14,334 nt of DNA from Polaromonas sp. UBA5171 (GTDB taxonomy: Bacteria > Pseudomonadota > Gammaproteobacteria > Burkholderiales > Burkholderiaceae_C). The stretch covers positions 1 through 14,334 of the forward strand of contig DHWX01000025.1 in assembly GCA_002413395.1 (NCBI GenBank), read 5' to 3'. The first letter of the stretch is position 1; each line of letters starts with the position of its first letter. A program made the position numbers and the translations under genes. This document shows positions 6,682 to 14,334 of the stretch, piece by piece. Below the pieces are notes generated by a model that was not told the origin of the DNA, ran no database searches, and worked only from the letters and a program-made list of their open reading frames with translations.

Positions 6682-6736
6682 ATCATTAAAAAATCTCTAC
6701 AGTTGACTTTTTCCGCATCCACCAGCATGAAACACC

Positions 6737-7861
6737 ATGACCAATGCATCTTCAACCACCACGCCAAGCGCCATTTTGTTAACCGCGACAGCACCCCCTC
6801 GAATGCTGCGCCTGTTGCCAGGCCTTGCGCTCAGCGGCGCACTGGCGGCGGCTGGCATGGCGCTGGGCCGCATCGCCTGGCTACAAAACCATGGTTTCAG
6901 CGCGCTGACCCTGGCCATCGCACTCGGCATGCTGCTCGGCAATACAGCCTACCCGCGCCTTGCTGCCACCAGTGGTGCCGGCGTGAATTTTTCCAAGCAG
7001 AACCTGCTGCGCCTCGGCGTGGTGCTCTATGGCCTGCGCCTGACGCTGCAGGACATCGGACACGTAGGCCTTGCTGGTGTGGCGATTGATGCGCTGGTAC
7101 TGGGCTCAACGTTCACACTGGCGTGCCTCGTCGGTACACGCTGGCTTGGGCTGGATCGCAACACGGCCATGCTGATCGGTGCCGGAAGTTCCATTTGCGG
7201 CGCTGCCGCCGTCATGGCGACCGAGCCGGTGCTGGGTGCCCGCGCCGAGCAGGTCACGGTTGCCGTGGCCACCGTGGTGGTGTTCGGGACGCTGGCGATC
7301 TTTTTGTATCCGGTGATGTTTGATCTGAACCAGCACTGGCAAGTGATTCCGGGCGGCGCCAACGGTTTCGGCATTTACGTCGGCTCAACCGTTCACGAAG
7401 TCGCACAGGTCGTGGCCGCCGCACGTTCGGTGGGCCCTCATGCGGCGGACACCGCGGTCATCACCAAAATGGTTCGCGTGATGATGTTGGCTCCATTCCT
7501 CATCATGCTATCGGCCTGGCTGACACGAGACCAGGCAAAGCGGGCAACTCGCGTGGCTGGCACTGATCCGGCCATGAAACCCCAAAAATCCAGGCTGGCC
7601 ATTCCGTGGTTTGCTTTTGCCTTTGTCGGCGTCGTTCTTTTCAACTCGCTGCATCTTCTGCCACCCGTTTTCATCGCTGTTGCCGCCGGCCTTGACACCG
7701 CGCTGCTTGCCATGGCGATGGCCGCGCTGGGCCTTGCCACCCATGTTTCGTCGCTTCGCAAGGCTGGCATCAAGCCGCTGCTGCTGGCGCTGATTCTGTT
7801 CGGATGGCTGGTTGTCGGAGGTGCATTCATTAACCACTGGGCAGTTGCACTGTTCGGCTAA
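6737..7861 (+). CDS. yeiH: YeiH/UPF0324 family membrane protein (putative sulfate/sulfite exporter)
   Basis: This is a 374-residue polytopic inner-membrane protein with about ten hydrophobic segments. Family motifs are GAGSSICGAAAVMA (148-161) and GSTVHEVAQVVAA (216-228), followed by ITKMVRVMMLAP (242-253). These identify the UPF0324/YeiH family, often annotated as putative sulfate exporter, although transport has not been firmly shown. It is divergent from the YeiE-like regulator across a 118-bp gap with operator-like repeats, so it is the probable target. No good ribosome site precedes ATG 6737; an ATG at 6727 is out of frame. The decarboxylase gene follows 118 nt downstream in the same direction and could be co-transcribed. 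Confidence 0.88.
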   Translation: MTNASSTTTPSAILLTATAPPRMLRLLPGLALSGALAAAGMALGRIAWLQNHGFSALTLAIALGMLLGNTAYPRLAATSGAGVNFSKQNLLRLGVVLYGLRLTLQDIGHVGLAGVAIDALVLGSTFTLACLVGTRWLGLDRNTAMLIGAGSSICGAAAVMATEPVLGARAEQVTVAVATVVVFGTLAIFLYPVMFDLNQHWQVIPGGANGFGIYVGSTVHEVAQVVAAARSVGPHAADTAVITKMVRVMMLAPFLIMLSAWLTRDQAKRATRVAGTDPAMKPQKSRLAIPWFAFAFVGVVLFNSLHLLPPVFIAVAAGLDTALLAMAMAALGLATHVSSLRKAGIKPLLLALILFGWLVVGGAFINHWAVALFG

Positions 7862-7979
7862 AAACCGATCCGGTTGGCGCTGAAAACATGTGTACAAAAG
7901 CAATTTTTGGTATTTTTTTGAGCGCAAACTGCACTGCATTCGCGTGACAATAGGCGTTTTCCTGTCGTCTGGAGCCCTG

Positions 7980-9602
7980 ATGAATCTCACCGAAGCGCTG
8001 CTGCACGCACTCAAACGCCATGGCGCAAGCCATATTTTTGGCATTCCGGGTGATTTCGCCCTGCCCTACTTTCGCATCATTGAAGAGTCAAAGATTCTGC
8101 CGCTGATCACGCTGTCACACGAGCCTGCAGTGGGCTTCGCGGCCGACGCGGCGGTGCGCATCAACGGCGGCCTGGGCGTGGCGGCGGTCACCTACGGGGC
8201 CGGCGCGCTCAACATGGTCAACGCCGTGGCGGCGGCCTTTGCTGAAAAGTCGGCTGTGGTGGTGCTCTCGGGCGGACCGGGTCGCGGCGAGTCGGCGTCG
8301 GGCCTGCTGCTGCACCACCAGGCTAAAACGCTGGACTCGCAGTTCCAGATTTACCGCGAAATCACCTGCGACCAGGTGCGCCTGGATGACGCCGCGCGTG
8401 CGCCGGCCGACATCGCCCGCGTGCTGGCGAGTTGCCTGCGCCAGTCGCAGCCGGTGTATATCGAAATTCCGCGCGACATGGTGGCCGAGCCCTGTGATGC
8501 GGTGCCTGCACTGCCCGAAACGCCGATTGACCCGCAGGCACTGGAAGCCTGCGTCGATGAAATCCTGCAACGCCTGGCACAGGCCAGTAACCCGGTGCTG
8601 ATGGTCGGAGTGGAAGTGCGCCGCTTTGGCCTGGAGCAGCAGGCGGCTGAACTGGCGCGCCGCCTGGGGTTGCCGGTGGTCACCAGCCTGATGGGGCGCG
8701 GGCTGCTGGCTGATGCCGATGCGCCGCTGTTGGGCACCTACATGGGCGTGGCCGGCCTGCCCGATGTGACGCAACGGGTCGAACAATCGGATGGCCTGTT
8801 TCTGCTGGGCGTGATTTTGTGTGACACCAACTTCGGCGTGTCATCGACCAAGATCGACATGCGCAAGACCATCCAGGCGCTCAACGAACAAGTGACCATG
8901 GGCTATCACACCTATCCGCAGATCCCACTGGCGGCACTGGTGGCCCGGCTGCTGGAGCGCGTTGGCCCGGCCCGACCCACGCCAACGTTTGAACGGCGCA
9001 ACTTTCCGCGCCACCTGCTGGCCGACGCCGCACCGATTGCGCCGCTGGACATTGCCACTGCCGTCAACGACCTGATGGCCACGCACGGCAAAATGCCAAT
9101 CGCCAGCGACATGGGCGACTGCTTCTTCACCGCCATGGACATCGAAAACACAGCGCTGGTGGCACCGGGCTATTACGCCACCATGGGTTTTGGCGTGCCG
9201 GCGGGCTTGGGGCTGCAGGCCGCCACCGGTCAGCGCCCGCTGATTCTGGTGGGCGATGGCGCCTTCCAGATGACCGGCATGGAACTGGGCAACTGCAAGC
9301 GCTATGGCTGGGACCCGATCGTCCTGCTGTTCAACAATTCCAGCTGGGAGATGCTGCGCACCTTCCAGCCCGAGTCAGCCTTCAATGATTTGGGCCACTG
9401 GGGCTACGCCGAAATGGCCGCAGGCATGGGCGGACACGGCGTTCGGGTGTCCACGCGCGGCGAATTGCAGCAGGCGCTGGAGCGGGCTGTTGCCACGCGA
9501 GGCAGCTTTCAGTTGATCGAAATTTGCATCCCCCGCGGCGTGCTCTCGCCCACGCTGGAGCGCTTTGTGGCCGGCGTCAAGCGGCTCAATGCCGTCAAGT
9601 GA
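7980..9602 (+). CDS. ipdC: TPP-dependent phenylpyruvate/indolepyruvate decarboxylase
   Basis: This is a 540-residue thiamine diphosphate enzyme that closely follows the Azospirillum IpdC/PPDC pattern. It decarboxylates aromatic 2-keto acids to aldehydes (phenylacetaldehyde or indoleacetaldehyde), a step of phenylalanine/tryptophan turnover and auxin formation. Visible residues include D25 in FGIPGDFALP, the TPP-activating E48 in LSHEPAVGFAADA, and the HH pair at 112-113 (LLLHHQ). The cofactor motif runs from GDGAFQMTG (425-433) to FNN (451-453), followed by SWEMLRTFQPESAFNDLGHW. The C-terminal IPRGVLSPTLERFV also fits. An open frame extends 30 codons upstream, but that stretch is unlike the family, and GGAG at 7971-7974 sets ATG 7980. 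Phenylpyruvate against indolepyruvate preference cannot be decided from sequence. Confidence 0.88.
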   Translation: MNLTEALLHALKRHGASHIFGIPGDFALPYFRIIEESKILPLITLSHEPAVGFAADAAVRINGGLGVAAVTYGAGALNMVNAVAAAFAEKSAVVVLSGGPGRGESASGLLLHHQAKTLDSQFQIYREITCDQVRLDDAARAPADIARVLASCLRQSQPVYIEIPRDMVAEPCDAVPALPETPIDPQALEACVDEILQRLAQASNPVLMVGVEVRRFGLEQQAAELARRLGLPVVTSLMGRGLLADADAPLLGTYMGVAGLPDVTQRVEQSDGLFLLGVILCDTNFGVSSTKIDMRKTIQALNEQVTMGYHTYPQIPLAALVARLLERVGPARPTPTFERRNFPRHLLADAAPIAPLDIATAVNDLMATHGKMPIASDMGDCFFTAMDIENTALVAPGYYATMGFGVPAGLGLQAATGQRPLILVGDGAFQMTGMELGNCKRYGWDPIVLLFNNSSWEMLRTFQPESAFNDLGHWGYAEMAAGMGGHGVRVSTRGELQQALERAVATRGSFQLIEICIPRGVLSPTLERFVAGVKRLNAVK

Positions 9603-9870
9603 AGACAGAAATGCTTTCCCATAAGGCAGCTTCAACCACAAGTTGGATGCCCGTTTTGAAGCATCCAGAACGCGGTCACCACGGACGCCTGCCGATCAAA
9701 ACCGAACGGTCAGTCGGGTGATGCGGAGTACCCGCTGAAGACACTTAGCGGTAGTAGGGTTAGCCGAATTGCCTGCCGGATTGCCGTCATTGGGCGCTAC
9801 GATTTGACAGGCTCGGATTGACAAGCGGGGATTATGTAAAGTTTCCAATTTGTACGTTCAAACATGCGTT
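9603..9870. other. Gene-free gap with overlapping inverted repeats
   Basis: No convincing coding frame is present between ipdC and the converging MFS gene. Two mutually exclusive inverted repeats lie after ipdC: GCTTCAA (9629-9635) with TTGAAGC (9656-9662), and GGATGC (9645-9650) with GCATCC (9661-9666). Neither is followed by a T-run, so they are not classic terminators. TTGACA occurs twice 14 bp apart (9804-9809, 9818-9823) without a matching -10 box. Confidence 0.4.
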
Positions 9871-11151
9871 TTATGATTTGAATCGCCCCGGCACCGACAA
9901 CGAATTTTTCTGACGCATCAGCAACACACAGCATATCAGCGTGGGCACGGCCAGCGCGACATAACCGGCCCGATAGCTACCAAACAGGGCGGACAAGGCG
10001 CCAAAAAGCGGAGGTCCGAGCACCACGCCCAAAAAAGTAACGGCTAGTGTGCCGCCGGTGGCCAGGCTGGCTTGCCCTTTGGGTGCCTGACGGGCCACCT
10101 CGGCCAGGTACACTCCATTCCACCCAATCGCGGAGGCACCAAACACCGCCAGGATGCCCAGTAGCAGAACGGTTGGCGTGCCGGTGCCCAACAACGCAGT
10201 GACCACGCTGCTCAACGTCATCAGAGCCGCCAGCACCGCCAGCATGCGGCGCGCGCCCAGGCAACGGTCAGACACATAACCCCAGAACACCCGTCCCCCG
10301 ACACCTGCGAGCTGCGAAACTGACAGCGCCATCCCGGCGGCCACCAGCCCCTGGCCCAACGAGTCGTGTAGAAAGGTCACCAGATAAGTCACTAGTGACA
10401 GTTGTGTGGCTGAAAAGACAAAGGAACATGCCGCGAGCATCGCGAGCGCCCGATGCGACAGCACCAGCCGCAGTGGCTGCGCCAGATTGCCCAGCGACAA
10501 GGGGCACTTCGGATTGCGATCTGAATCCATATCCTGACGCATCGGCTGTGCGATGACAGCGCAGACCAGGCACAGCAGAGAAACCAGCAGTAAAGCGCCC
10601 TGCCAGCCCGTCACCAGCAGTAGACTCGGCACGATGAGCCCTGCCAAGACACCACCTAAAGGCACACCTGTTTGCTTGAGGGAAAACATTAGCGATAGGC
10701 TGCTCGCCGGTGTGGTGCGTGCCAGCAAATGGGAACTTGCCGGTGTCACTGGACCGTAGCCGATCCCGATCAACAACGCGCCCAGCGCAATCACCGGCAC
10801 CGAGTTAACCGCGCACAGCGCCAGACCAAGTGCACAGATCAGCAAGCCGGCCTGGCTGACGCGAATCGCGCCATAGCGTGCCACCGCCGTGCCGGCGGCC
10901 AGGCTGGCCAGAATGGCACCCACATAAACAATGGCAACATACACACCCACGTACACCGAAGAAACCCCCAGCGCACCGGCTACCACCGGCGCCATCACAG
11001 GCAAAGTCAGCAAAGCCATCGATACCATGGCCTGGATGGCCAGCGTAACGGCCAGCATCAACCAGTTATTCTTCAAGATCAGTCTTTCAAAAAAGGGGCA
11101 ACTATCCTGCCGCAGACAATATCGTGGGCCAACAACTTCGTTGCCAGCCAT
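9871..11151 (-). CDS. MFS transporter, substrate unknown
   Basis: This is a major facilitator superfamily permease with about twelve hydrophobic helices and a short hydrophilic middle loop (PMRQDMDSDRNPKCPLSLGN). The first half has the IGYGPVTPASSHLLA stretch and SLKQTGVPLGGVLAGL, typical of helices 4-5 in MFS drug/anion-like porters. The second half has GGRVFWGYVSDRCLGARRML, the A-like loop motif between helices 8 and 9. The start is uncertain. ATG 11151 is taken here; GTG 11202 is in frame, and TTG 11076 (just before NNWLMLAVTLAIQ, with GAAAGA ahead of it) would place the start nearest helix 1 as in most relatives. It stands alone on the minus strand, converging with ipdC. No substrate or regulator is evident. 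Confidence 0.85.
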   Translation of the reverse strand: MAGNEVVGPRYCLRQDSCPFFERLILKNNWLMLAVTLAIQAMVSMALLTLPVMAPVVAGALGVSSVYVGVYVAIVYVGAILASLAAGTAVARYGAIRVSQAGLLICALGLALCAVNSVPVIALGALLIGIGYGPVTPASSHLLARTTPASSLSLMFSLKQTGVPLGGVLAGLIVPSLLLVTGWQGALLLVSLLCLVCAVIAQPMRQDMDSDRNPKCPLSLGNLAQPLRLVLSHRALAMLAACSFVFSATQLSLVTYLVTFLHDSLGQGLVAAGMALSVSQLAGVGGRVFWGYVSDRCLGARRMLAVLAALMTLSSVVTALLGTGTPTVLLLGILAVFGASAIGWNGVYLAEVARQAPKGQASLATGGTLAVTFLGVVLGPPLFGALSALFGSYRAGYVALAVPTLICCVLLMRQKNSLSVPGRFKS

Positions 11152-11206
11152 ATCATGCAGGCTCACAATTGATGTGAGAGGATTCTGTCGCGTTAAGTAC
11201 ACTCTG

Positions 11207-11242
11207 AATAACTCGCTGCGCGAGATGAAGTCGCAGGTTATT
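11207..11242 (+). repeat. Inverted repeat, possible first stem of a structured RNA
   Basis: AATAAC (11207-11212) pairs with GTTATT (11237-11242), enclosing a G+C-rich loop that itself contains CTCG...CGAG. The perfect 10-bp palindrome TGAAGCTTCA follows at 11256-11265, then the terminator-like hairpin. Together they resemble a small structured plus-strand transcript of about 90 nt. Confidence 0.25.
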
Positions 11243-11270
11243 AGTTTTCAAACGATGAAGCTTCAAGGAT

Positions 11271-11295
11271 ACGATCGAGAAAACCGATCGTTTTT
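11271..11295 (+). terminator. Rho-independent terminator-like hairpin (plus strand)
   Basis: ACGATCG-agaaaac-CGATCGT has a perfect 7-bp stem and a 7-nt loop, and is followed directly by a run of five T on the plus strand. A second small hairpin, GCCC-tcct-GGGC (11299-11310) followed by TTTTCTTT, comes right after it. Both flanking genes are on the minus strand, so no known gene ends here in this direction. Confidence 0.5.
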
Positions 11296-11416
11296 AATGC
11301 CCTCCTGGGCTTTTCTTTGCCCTTTGCAGCGCTCTTAACAACTTCAGTTTCATAGACTGTCTTCTCAGGCGGGGCTTACGCCAAGCACACAGATGAGGCA
11401 GTTTTGCAGAATGTCC

Positions 11417-12718
11417 CTAAAGCAGTGCGGAAGTCAATGATGGAAAGATTGCAATCAAGGCAAGCACGGCGGCCATAATGAAAACATATGGCAACGTCCC
11501 GAACACAATGCGACGAAATGCGACATCGCGCGCCACGTTCTGTACTACGAACAAATTAAGACCGACCGGTGGATGAATCAACGCCATTTCCATATTGATC
11601 ACGACGATGACGCCGAACCAGATCAGATTCCAATGAAAGCTTGTGACAATTGGAATAAGTATCGGCATCGTGACGACAATAATGGCGATAGTCTCCATGA
11701 AGCAGCCAAGAAAGAGCAGCAGAAAATTAATGCAAATAAATACGACCCATGGCGAGACACTTGCACTGGCGACTGCGGTGGAAAAAGCCGTTGCCACCTG
11801 TGTCGTTGTCATGACATAACCAAACACAATAGCACCCGCGATTACAACGAGAATCATCGCACTACCTTGTGCAGTTTCAACAAGGATGATGCGAAATTTA
11901 TCCCATGTAAGATCTCGATAGATAACCCCTGAAAGCACCAGGCTGGCAACTGACCCAAGAGCGGCAGCTTCCGGCGGGGTTGCAAATCCTAAATAGAGCG
12001 ATCCAAGAATTATTAAAATCAAAACTGCGAAAGGACCGATGGTTTTTACAGCAACCAAGCGGTCCAAAACTGTCACAGTTTTTTTCTGGTCTTTGCGTGC
12101 AAAGACTGCATCGCCTCTTCTGATCGACATGATCACTTGAAAAATCGCAAAAGAAAGTGCCATGATCAGGCCAGGAATAATTGCTGCCATAAACAGCTTG
12201 CCAACGGATTGTTCGGCGATAACGCTATAGACGATCAATGGAATGCTTGGTGGAATCAAGATGCCAAGTGTTCCTCCTGCCGCTACAGCACCGCATGCTT
12301 CTCCATCTGGATAGCCATGGCGCCGCATTTCCGAAATGGCAAAACCGCCCAATGCCGCCGCTGTCGCAACGCTCGATCCTGAGACTGCCGCCATGACGGT
12401 GCACGCGAGAGTGGTTGCCACACCGAGGCCGCCCGGGATCCCATGAAGAATGGTGGCAAGCGAGTTGTATAGGCGTGCACCCATTCCCGAGGCTGAGATG
12501 ATCGCGCCCATTAACATGAATATCGGCAAGGACGTCAAGGTAACATTGGTAACGGAGCTCCAATATGTATTGGCTACTATATTAAGAGAGCTGAAGTCGC
12601 CACTCAACACCAGCAATGCACCAATACCGACAAACAGTAGCGAATATGCGATCGGAACACCTAAAATCAAGACCACCAAGAGACTAGTAAACAGTCCAAG
12701 GCCAATAAACATTTCCAT
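11417..12718 (-). CDS. dctM: TRAP transporter large permease (DctM type)
   Basis: This is a 433-residue polytopic membrane protein with about twelve helices, the ion-coupled transport subunit of a tripartite ATP-independent periplasmic transporter. Family motifs are SLPIFMLMGAIISASGMG (63-80), AVSGSSVATAAALG (111-124) and GGTLGILIPPSIPLIVYS (148-165), which form the first scaffold/binding hairpin; ALIHPPVGLNLFVVQ forms the C-terminal counterpart. AAAGGAA lies 8 nt before ATG 12718. It is the last gene of a dctP-dctQ-dctM set, 18 nt after dctQ, so co-transcription is expected. Codons are A/T-rich compared with the genes to the left. The substrate is not identifiable from this subunit. Confidence 0.93.
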   Translation of the reverse strand: MEMFIGLGLFTSLLVVLILGVPIAYSLLFVGIGALLVLSGDFSSLNIVANTYWSSVTNVTLTSLPIFMLMGAIISASGMGARLYNSLATILHGIPGGLGVATTLACTVMAAVSGSSVATAAALGGFAISEMRRHGYPDGEACGAVAAGGTLGILIPPSIPLIVYSVIAEQSVGKLFMAAIIPGLIMALSFAIFQVIMSIRRGDAVFARKDQKKTVTVLDRLVAVKTIGPFAVLILIILGSLYLGFATPPEAAALGSVASLVLSGVIYRDLTWDKFRIILVETAQGSAMILVVIAGAIVFGYVMTTTQVATAFSTAVASASVSPWVVFICINFLLLFLGCFMETIAIIVVTMPILIPIVTSFHWNLIWFGVIVVINMEMALIHPPVGLNLFVVQNVARDVAFRRIVFGTLPYVFIMAAVLALIAIFPSLTSALL

Positions 12719-12736
12719 TTTCTTATTCCTTTAAAG

Positions 12737-13285
12737 CTAACTTTTTGGTTTTGCTTGCATGTAGATACTTGCCTTTGCGCCGTCAGTGAGCCGCATCTTT
12801 TGCCAATCTATAACGGTTCTCACAATATGCAAAAATGAGAAGTTAGCTGTCCCAGCGAGCAATATTAAATACGGTATCCACAACGGAATGGAAAACGAAC
12901 CCCAAGATTTTTCACTGCTTTGCCACGCTTCCAGCCAAAAATTAAAACTGAGGTAGATCAATAAAACGCCTACGACGGCGACAATCCCATTCGTTATTAC
13001 AAACAGTGCAGTCTGACCACGCCTCCCCACGCGAGACACCAGCACCTCCACTCGTACATGGCGTCCGGTCCAGAGCACATATCCGGCTCCGATGAAGGTG
13101 ATGTAACCCATCAAATAAGTGGTTACTTCAGTAATCCATGTATCGGAAAAACCGAAGAGTTCACGTGCTATGACACCATACGCGATCAGACTCATGGCGA
13201 GGAGCACAACGAGGCCGACGGACATGCCGAGGCCACTACAAAACTTGTCGATCAAGCGTTCAAAAGGAAAAGGATTATTCGCCAT
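12737..13285 (-). CDS. dctQ: TRAP transporter small permease (DctQ type)
   Basis: This is a 182-residue protein with four hydrophobic segments (about 20-40, 52-72, 90-112 and 130-152), the small membrane subunit that pairs with DctM. The family signature RELFGFSDTWITEVTTYLMG (41-60, with R41, W50 and E53) and GRHVRVEVLVSR (74-85) are clear. The C-terminus is basic and hydrophilic (QKMRLTDGAKASIYMQAKPK). ATG 13285 begins 14 nt after the dctP stop and has no strong ribosome site, suggesting translational coupling to dctP. It belongs to the same A/T-rich block as its neighbours. Confidence 0.9.
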   Translation of the reverse strand: MANNPFPFERLIDKFCSGLGMSVGLVVLLAMSLIAYGVIARELFGFSDTWITEVTTYLMGYITFIGAGYVLWTGRHVRVEVLVSRVGRRGQTALFVITNGIVAVVGVLLIYLSFNFWLEAWQSSEKSWGSFSIPLWIPYLILLAGTANFSFLHIVRTVIDWQKMRLTDGAKASIYMQAKPKS

Positions 13286-13299
13286 AACGTTGTTCAGAC

Positions 13300-14313
13300 C
13301 TATTTATGAAAAATGATGCTCTGGGTAAGCAATTCGGAGCCATTGGGAATCTCCTTGCGGAACTTCTCAAAGCTGTATTCGCGGAAAAGCTTCTGCCATT
13401 GGCCCCACTCGGCAAGGGTCATCTTGGTTACTTGGGCGCCGTTATCCGAAAATAGTTTCGCAACTCTCTGATCGTCTTTTTTCGCAGCTTCAAACGAAGC
13501 CTGTTCAAGACTTTTCCCAACGTCGAGCATGATTTTCTGCTGTGCAGGTGAGAGTTTGTTCCAGGTTTTCATGCTGATAGCAATCGGCTCAATCGTGTAG
13601 AAAATACTGTATTCTTCCGGGGAAACATAGTATTTGGCTACTTCGTACAATCTAAAAGCACCGAAAGTGCCGGACGACGTCCATACCGCATTTACCAGCC
13701 CAAGCTGCATATCATTGTAAGTTTCGGACGATGCCATAGACACAGTGCTCGCGCCCGCTTTTTGCAATGCAAACTCCATCATTTTCCCGGCACCCCGAGC
13801 TTTTAGCCCTGCGATATCGGAGGGAAGCTTTACCGGCTTTGTAGTCGATGCAACTCCTCCGGAAATCTGGATCCAGCTTAATGTTTTGAATCCATAAGCC
13901 TCAGCTTTTTTCTCCAGTTCTTTCCATGCTTCGCTGTTACGGAAACGGAAAACATCTTCATGGGTTTTCCATAGGCCGGGAAGTAACACTAAATTCAGTT
14001 CAGGAATGGCGCCAGCAGCGTAAATATAGGGATAAATCGCGAGATCGACTGCACCATTCTTAAGAGCAGTATGCGTATTAAGTGCTTTGACTAACGATTC
14101 GGCGGGAAAGATATCAATCAGTATTTGATTATTTGATGCCTTTGCAACCTCTTCGGCAAATTTTTTCCCGGCTCCAACCACGTAATCCGCTTTGTCATCC
14201 GGCCACTGATGCGCCATTTTAAGTTTTATCGACTGCTCTGCAGATACATTGACATATTGAACAAGGCAAGAAAAAAATATTACAATAAAACCAACATTTT
14301 TAAATATTTTCAT
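13300..14313 (-). CDS. dctP: TRAP transporter substrate-binding protein (DctP type)
   Basis: This is a 337-residue periplasmic solute receptor. A signal peptide covers about residues 1-25 (KIFKNVGFIVIFFSCLVQ, with VSA before a likely cut ahead of EQS). The mature start IKLKMAHQWPDDKADYVVGA fits DctP. LKARGAGKMMEFALQKAGAS (170-189) carries the conserved arginine (R173) that normally pairs with a substrate carboxylate, followed by SSETYNDMQLGLVNAVWTS (195-213). The ligand is therefore probably an organic acid, but which one is not visible. AAGGAG lies 6 nt before ATG 14313 (14325-14320, minus strand). The gene heads the dctPQM operon; any promoter or regulator lies beyond the window edge. Confidence 0.93.
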   Translation of the reverse strand: MKIFKNVGFIVIFFSCLVQYVNVSAEQSIKLKMAHQWPDDKADYVVGAGKKFAEEVAKASNNQILIDIFPAESLVKALNTHTALKNGAVDLAIYPYIYAAGAIPELNLVLLPGLWKTHEDVFRFRNSEAWKELEKKAEAYGFKTLSWIQISGGVASTTKPVKLPSDIAGLKARGAGKMMEFALQKAGASTVSMASSETYNDMQLGLVNAVWTSSGTFGAFRLYEVAKYYVSPEEYSIFYTIEPIAISMKTWNKLSPAQQKIMLDVGKSLEQASFEAAKKDDQRVAKLFSDNGAQVTKMTLAEWGQWQKLFREYSFEKFRKEIPNGSELLTQSIIFHK

Positions 14314-14334
14314 TGCAGTCTCCTTCAGTTATTA

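Noticed and set aside
7863..7875. AACCG-ATC-CGGTT as a terminator of yeiH
   Set aside because: The stem is only 5 bp and no T-run follows, so termination is unlikely and read-through into ipdC is plausible.
7890..7979. 30-residue N-terminal extension of the decarboxylase
   Set aside because: The residues are unlike any IpdC/PPDC N-terminus, and a ribosome site lies just before ATG 7980.
1..14334. CRISPR arrays, insertion sequences, tRNA or rRNA genes
   Set aside because: No regularly spaced repeats, transposase frames with terminal repeats, or cloverleaf-like stretches were seen in the gaps.

Overview
The window looks like a chromosomal segment of a betaproteobacterium, most likely Burkholderiales and probably Comamonadaceae (Polaromonas/Rhodoferax-like). 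The reasons are G+C-rich codon use over the first ~11 kb, a cydP-led cytochrome bd operon, and a YeiE/YeiH pair beside a phenylpyruvate/indolepyruvate-type decarboxylase. This assignment is inferred from protein character only; no rRNA or tRNA is present.

Layout. (1) 1-298: no intact gene. A ~33-codon minus-strand scrap reads like the C-terminal helix-turn-helix end of a Fis-type (NtrC-like) regulator. (2) 299-3673, plus strand: a compact cytochrome bd operon, cydP-cydA-cydB-cydX-ybgE, with overlapping stops, ribosome sites and starts. (3) 3767-4903: an FAD-dependent oxidoreductase of the sulfide:quinone reductase/flavocytochrome c type, same direction. It could feed quinol to the oxidase but lacks the usual central cysteine. 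(4) 4904-5169: a non-coding stretch that appears to hold a frame-shifted, internally deleted group II truncated haemoglobin remnant. (5) 5170-5640: a PaaI-type hotdog thioesterase, converging with (6) 5650-6618: a YeiE-like LysR regulator. That gene is divergent from (7) yeiH (6737-7861), a UPF0324 membrane protein, followed by (8) a TPP-dependent 2-keto acid decarboxylase, ipdC/ppdC-like (7980-9602). The lysR-yeiH gap carries a 17-bp palindrome and a second partial copy of it. (9) 9871-11151, minus strand: an MFS transporter of unknown substrate. (10) 11152-11416: a hairpin-rich gap with a plus-strand terminator-like structure and no plus-strand gene, a possible small RNA. (11) 11417-14313, minus strand: a dctP-dctQ-dctM TRAP transporter whose codon use is clearly more A/T-rich than the rest, suggesting separate acquisition.

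Functional reading. The left half is a high-affinity, sulfide- and NO-tolerant quinol oxidase module with a possible quinone-reducing flavoprotein partner. The middle is a probable sulfite/LysR-responsive export locus joined to an aromatic 2-keto acid decarboxylase. The right half holds two uptake/efflux systems of unknown substrate. No clearly novel multi-gene defence or mobile system is visible. The best leads are the SQR-like flavoprotein with an altered cysteine set, the haemoglobin fossil, the yeiE-yeiH-decarboxylase grouping and the possible small RNA at the composition boundary.
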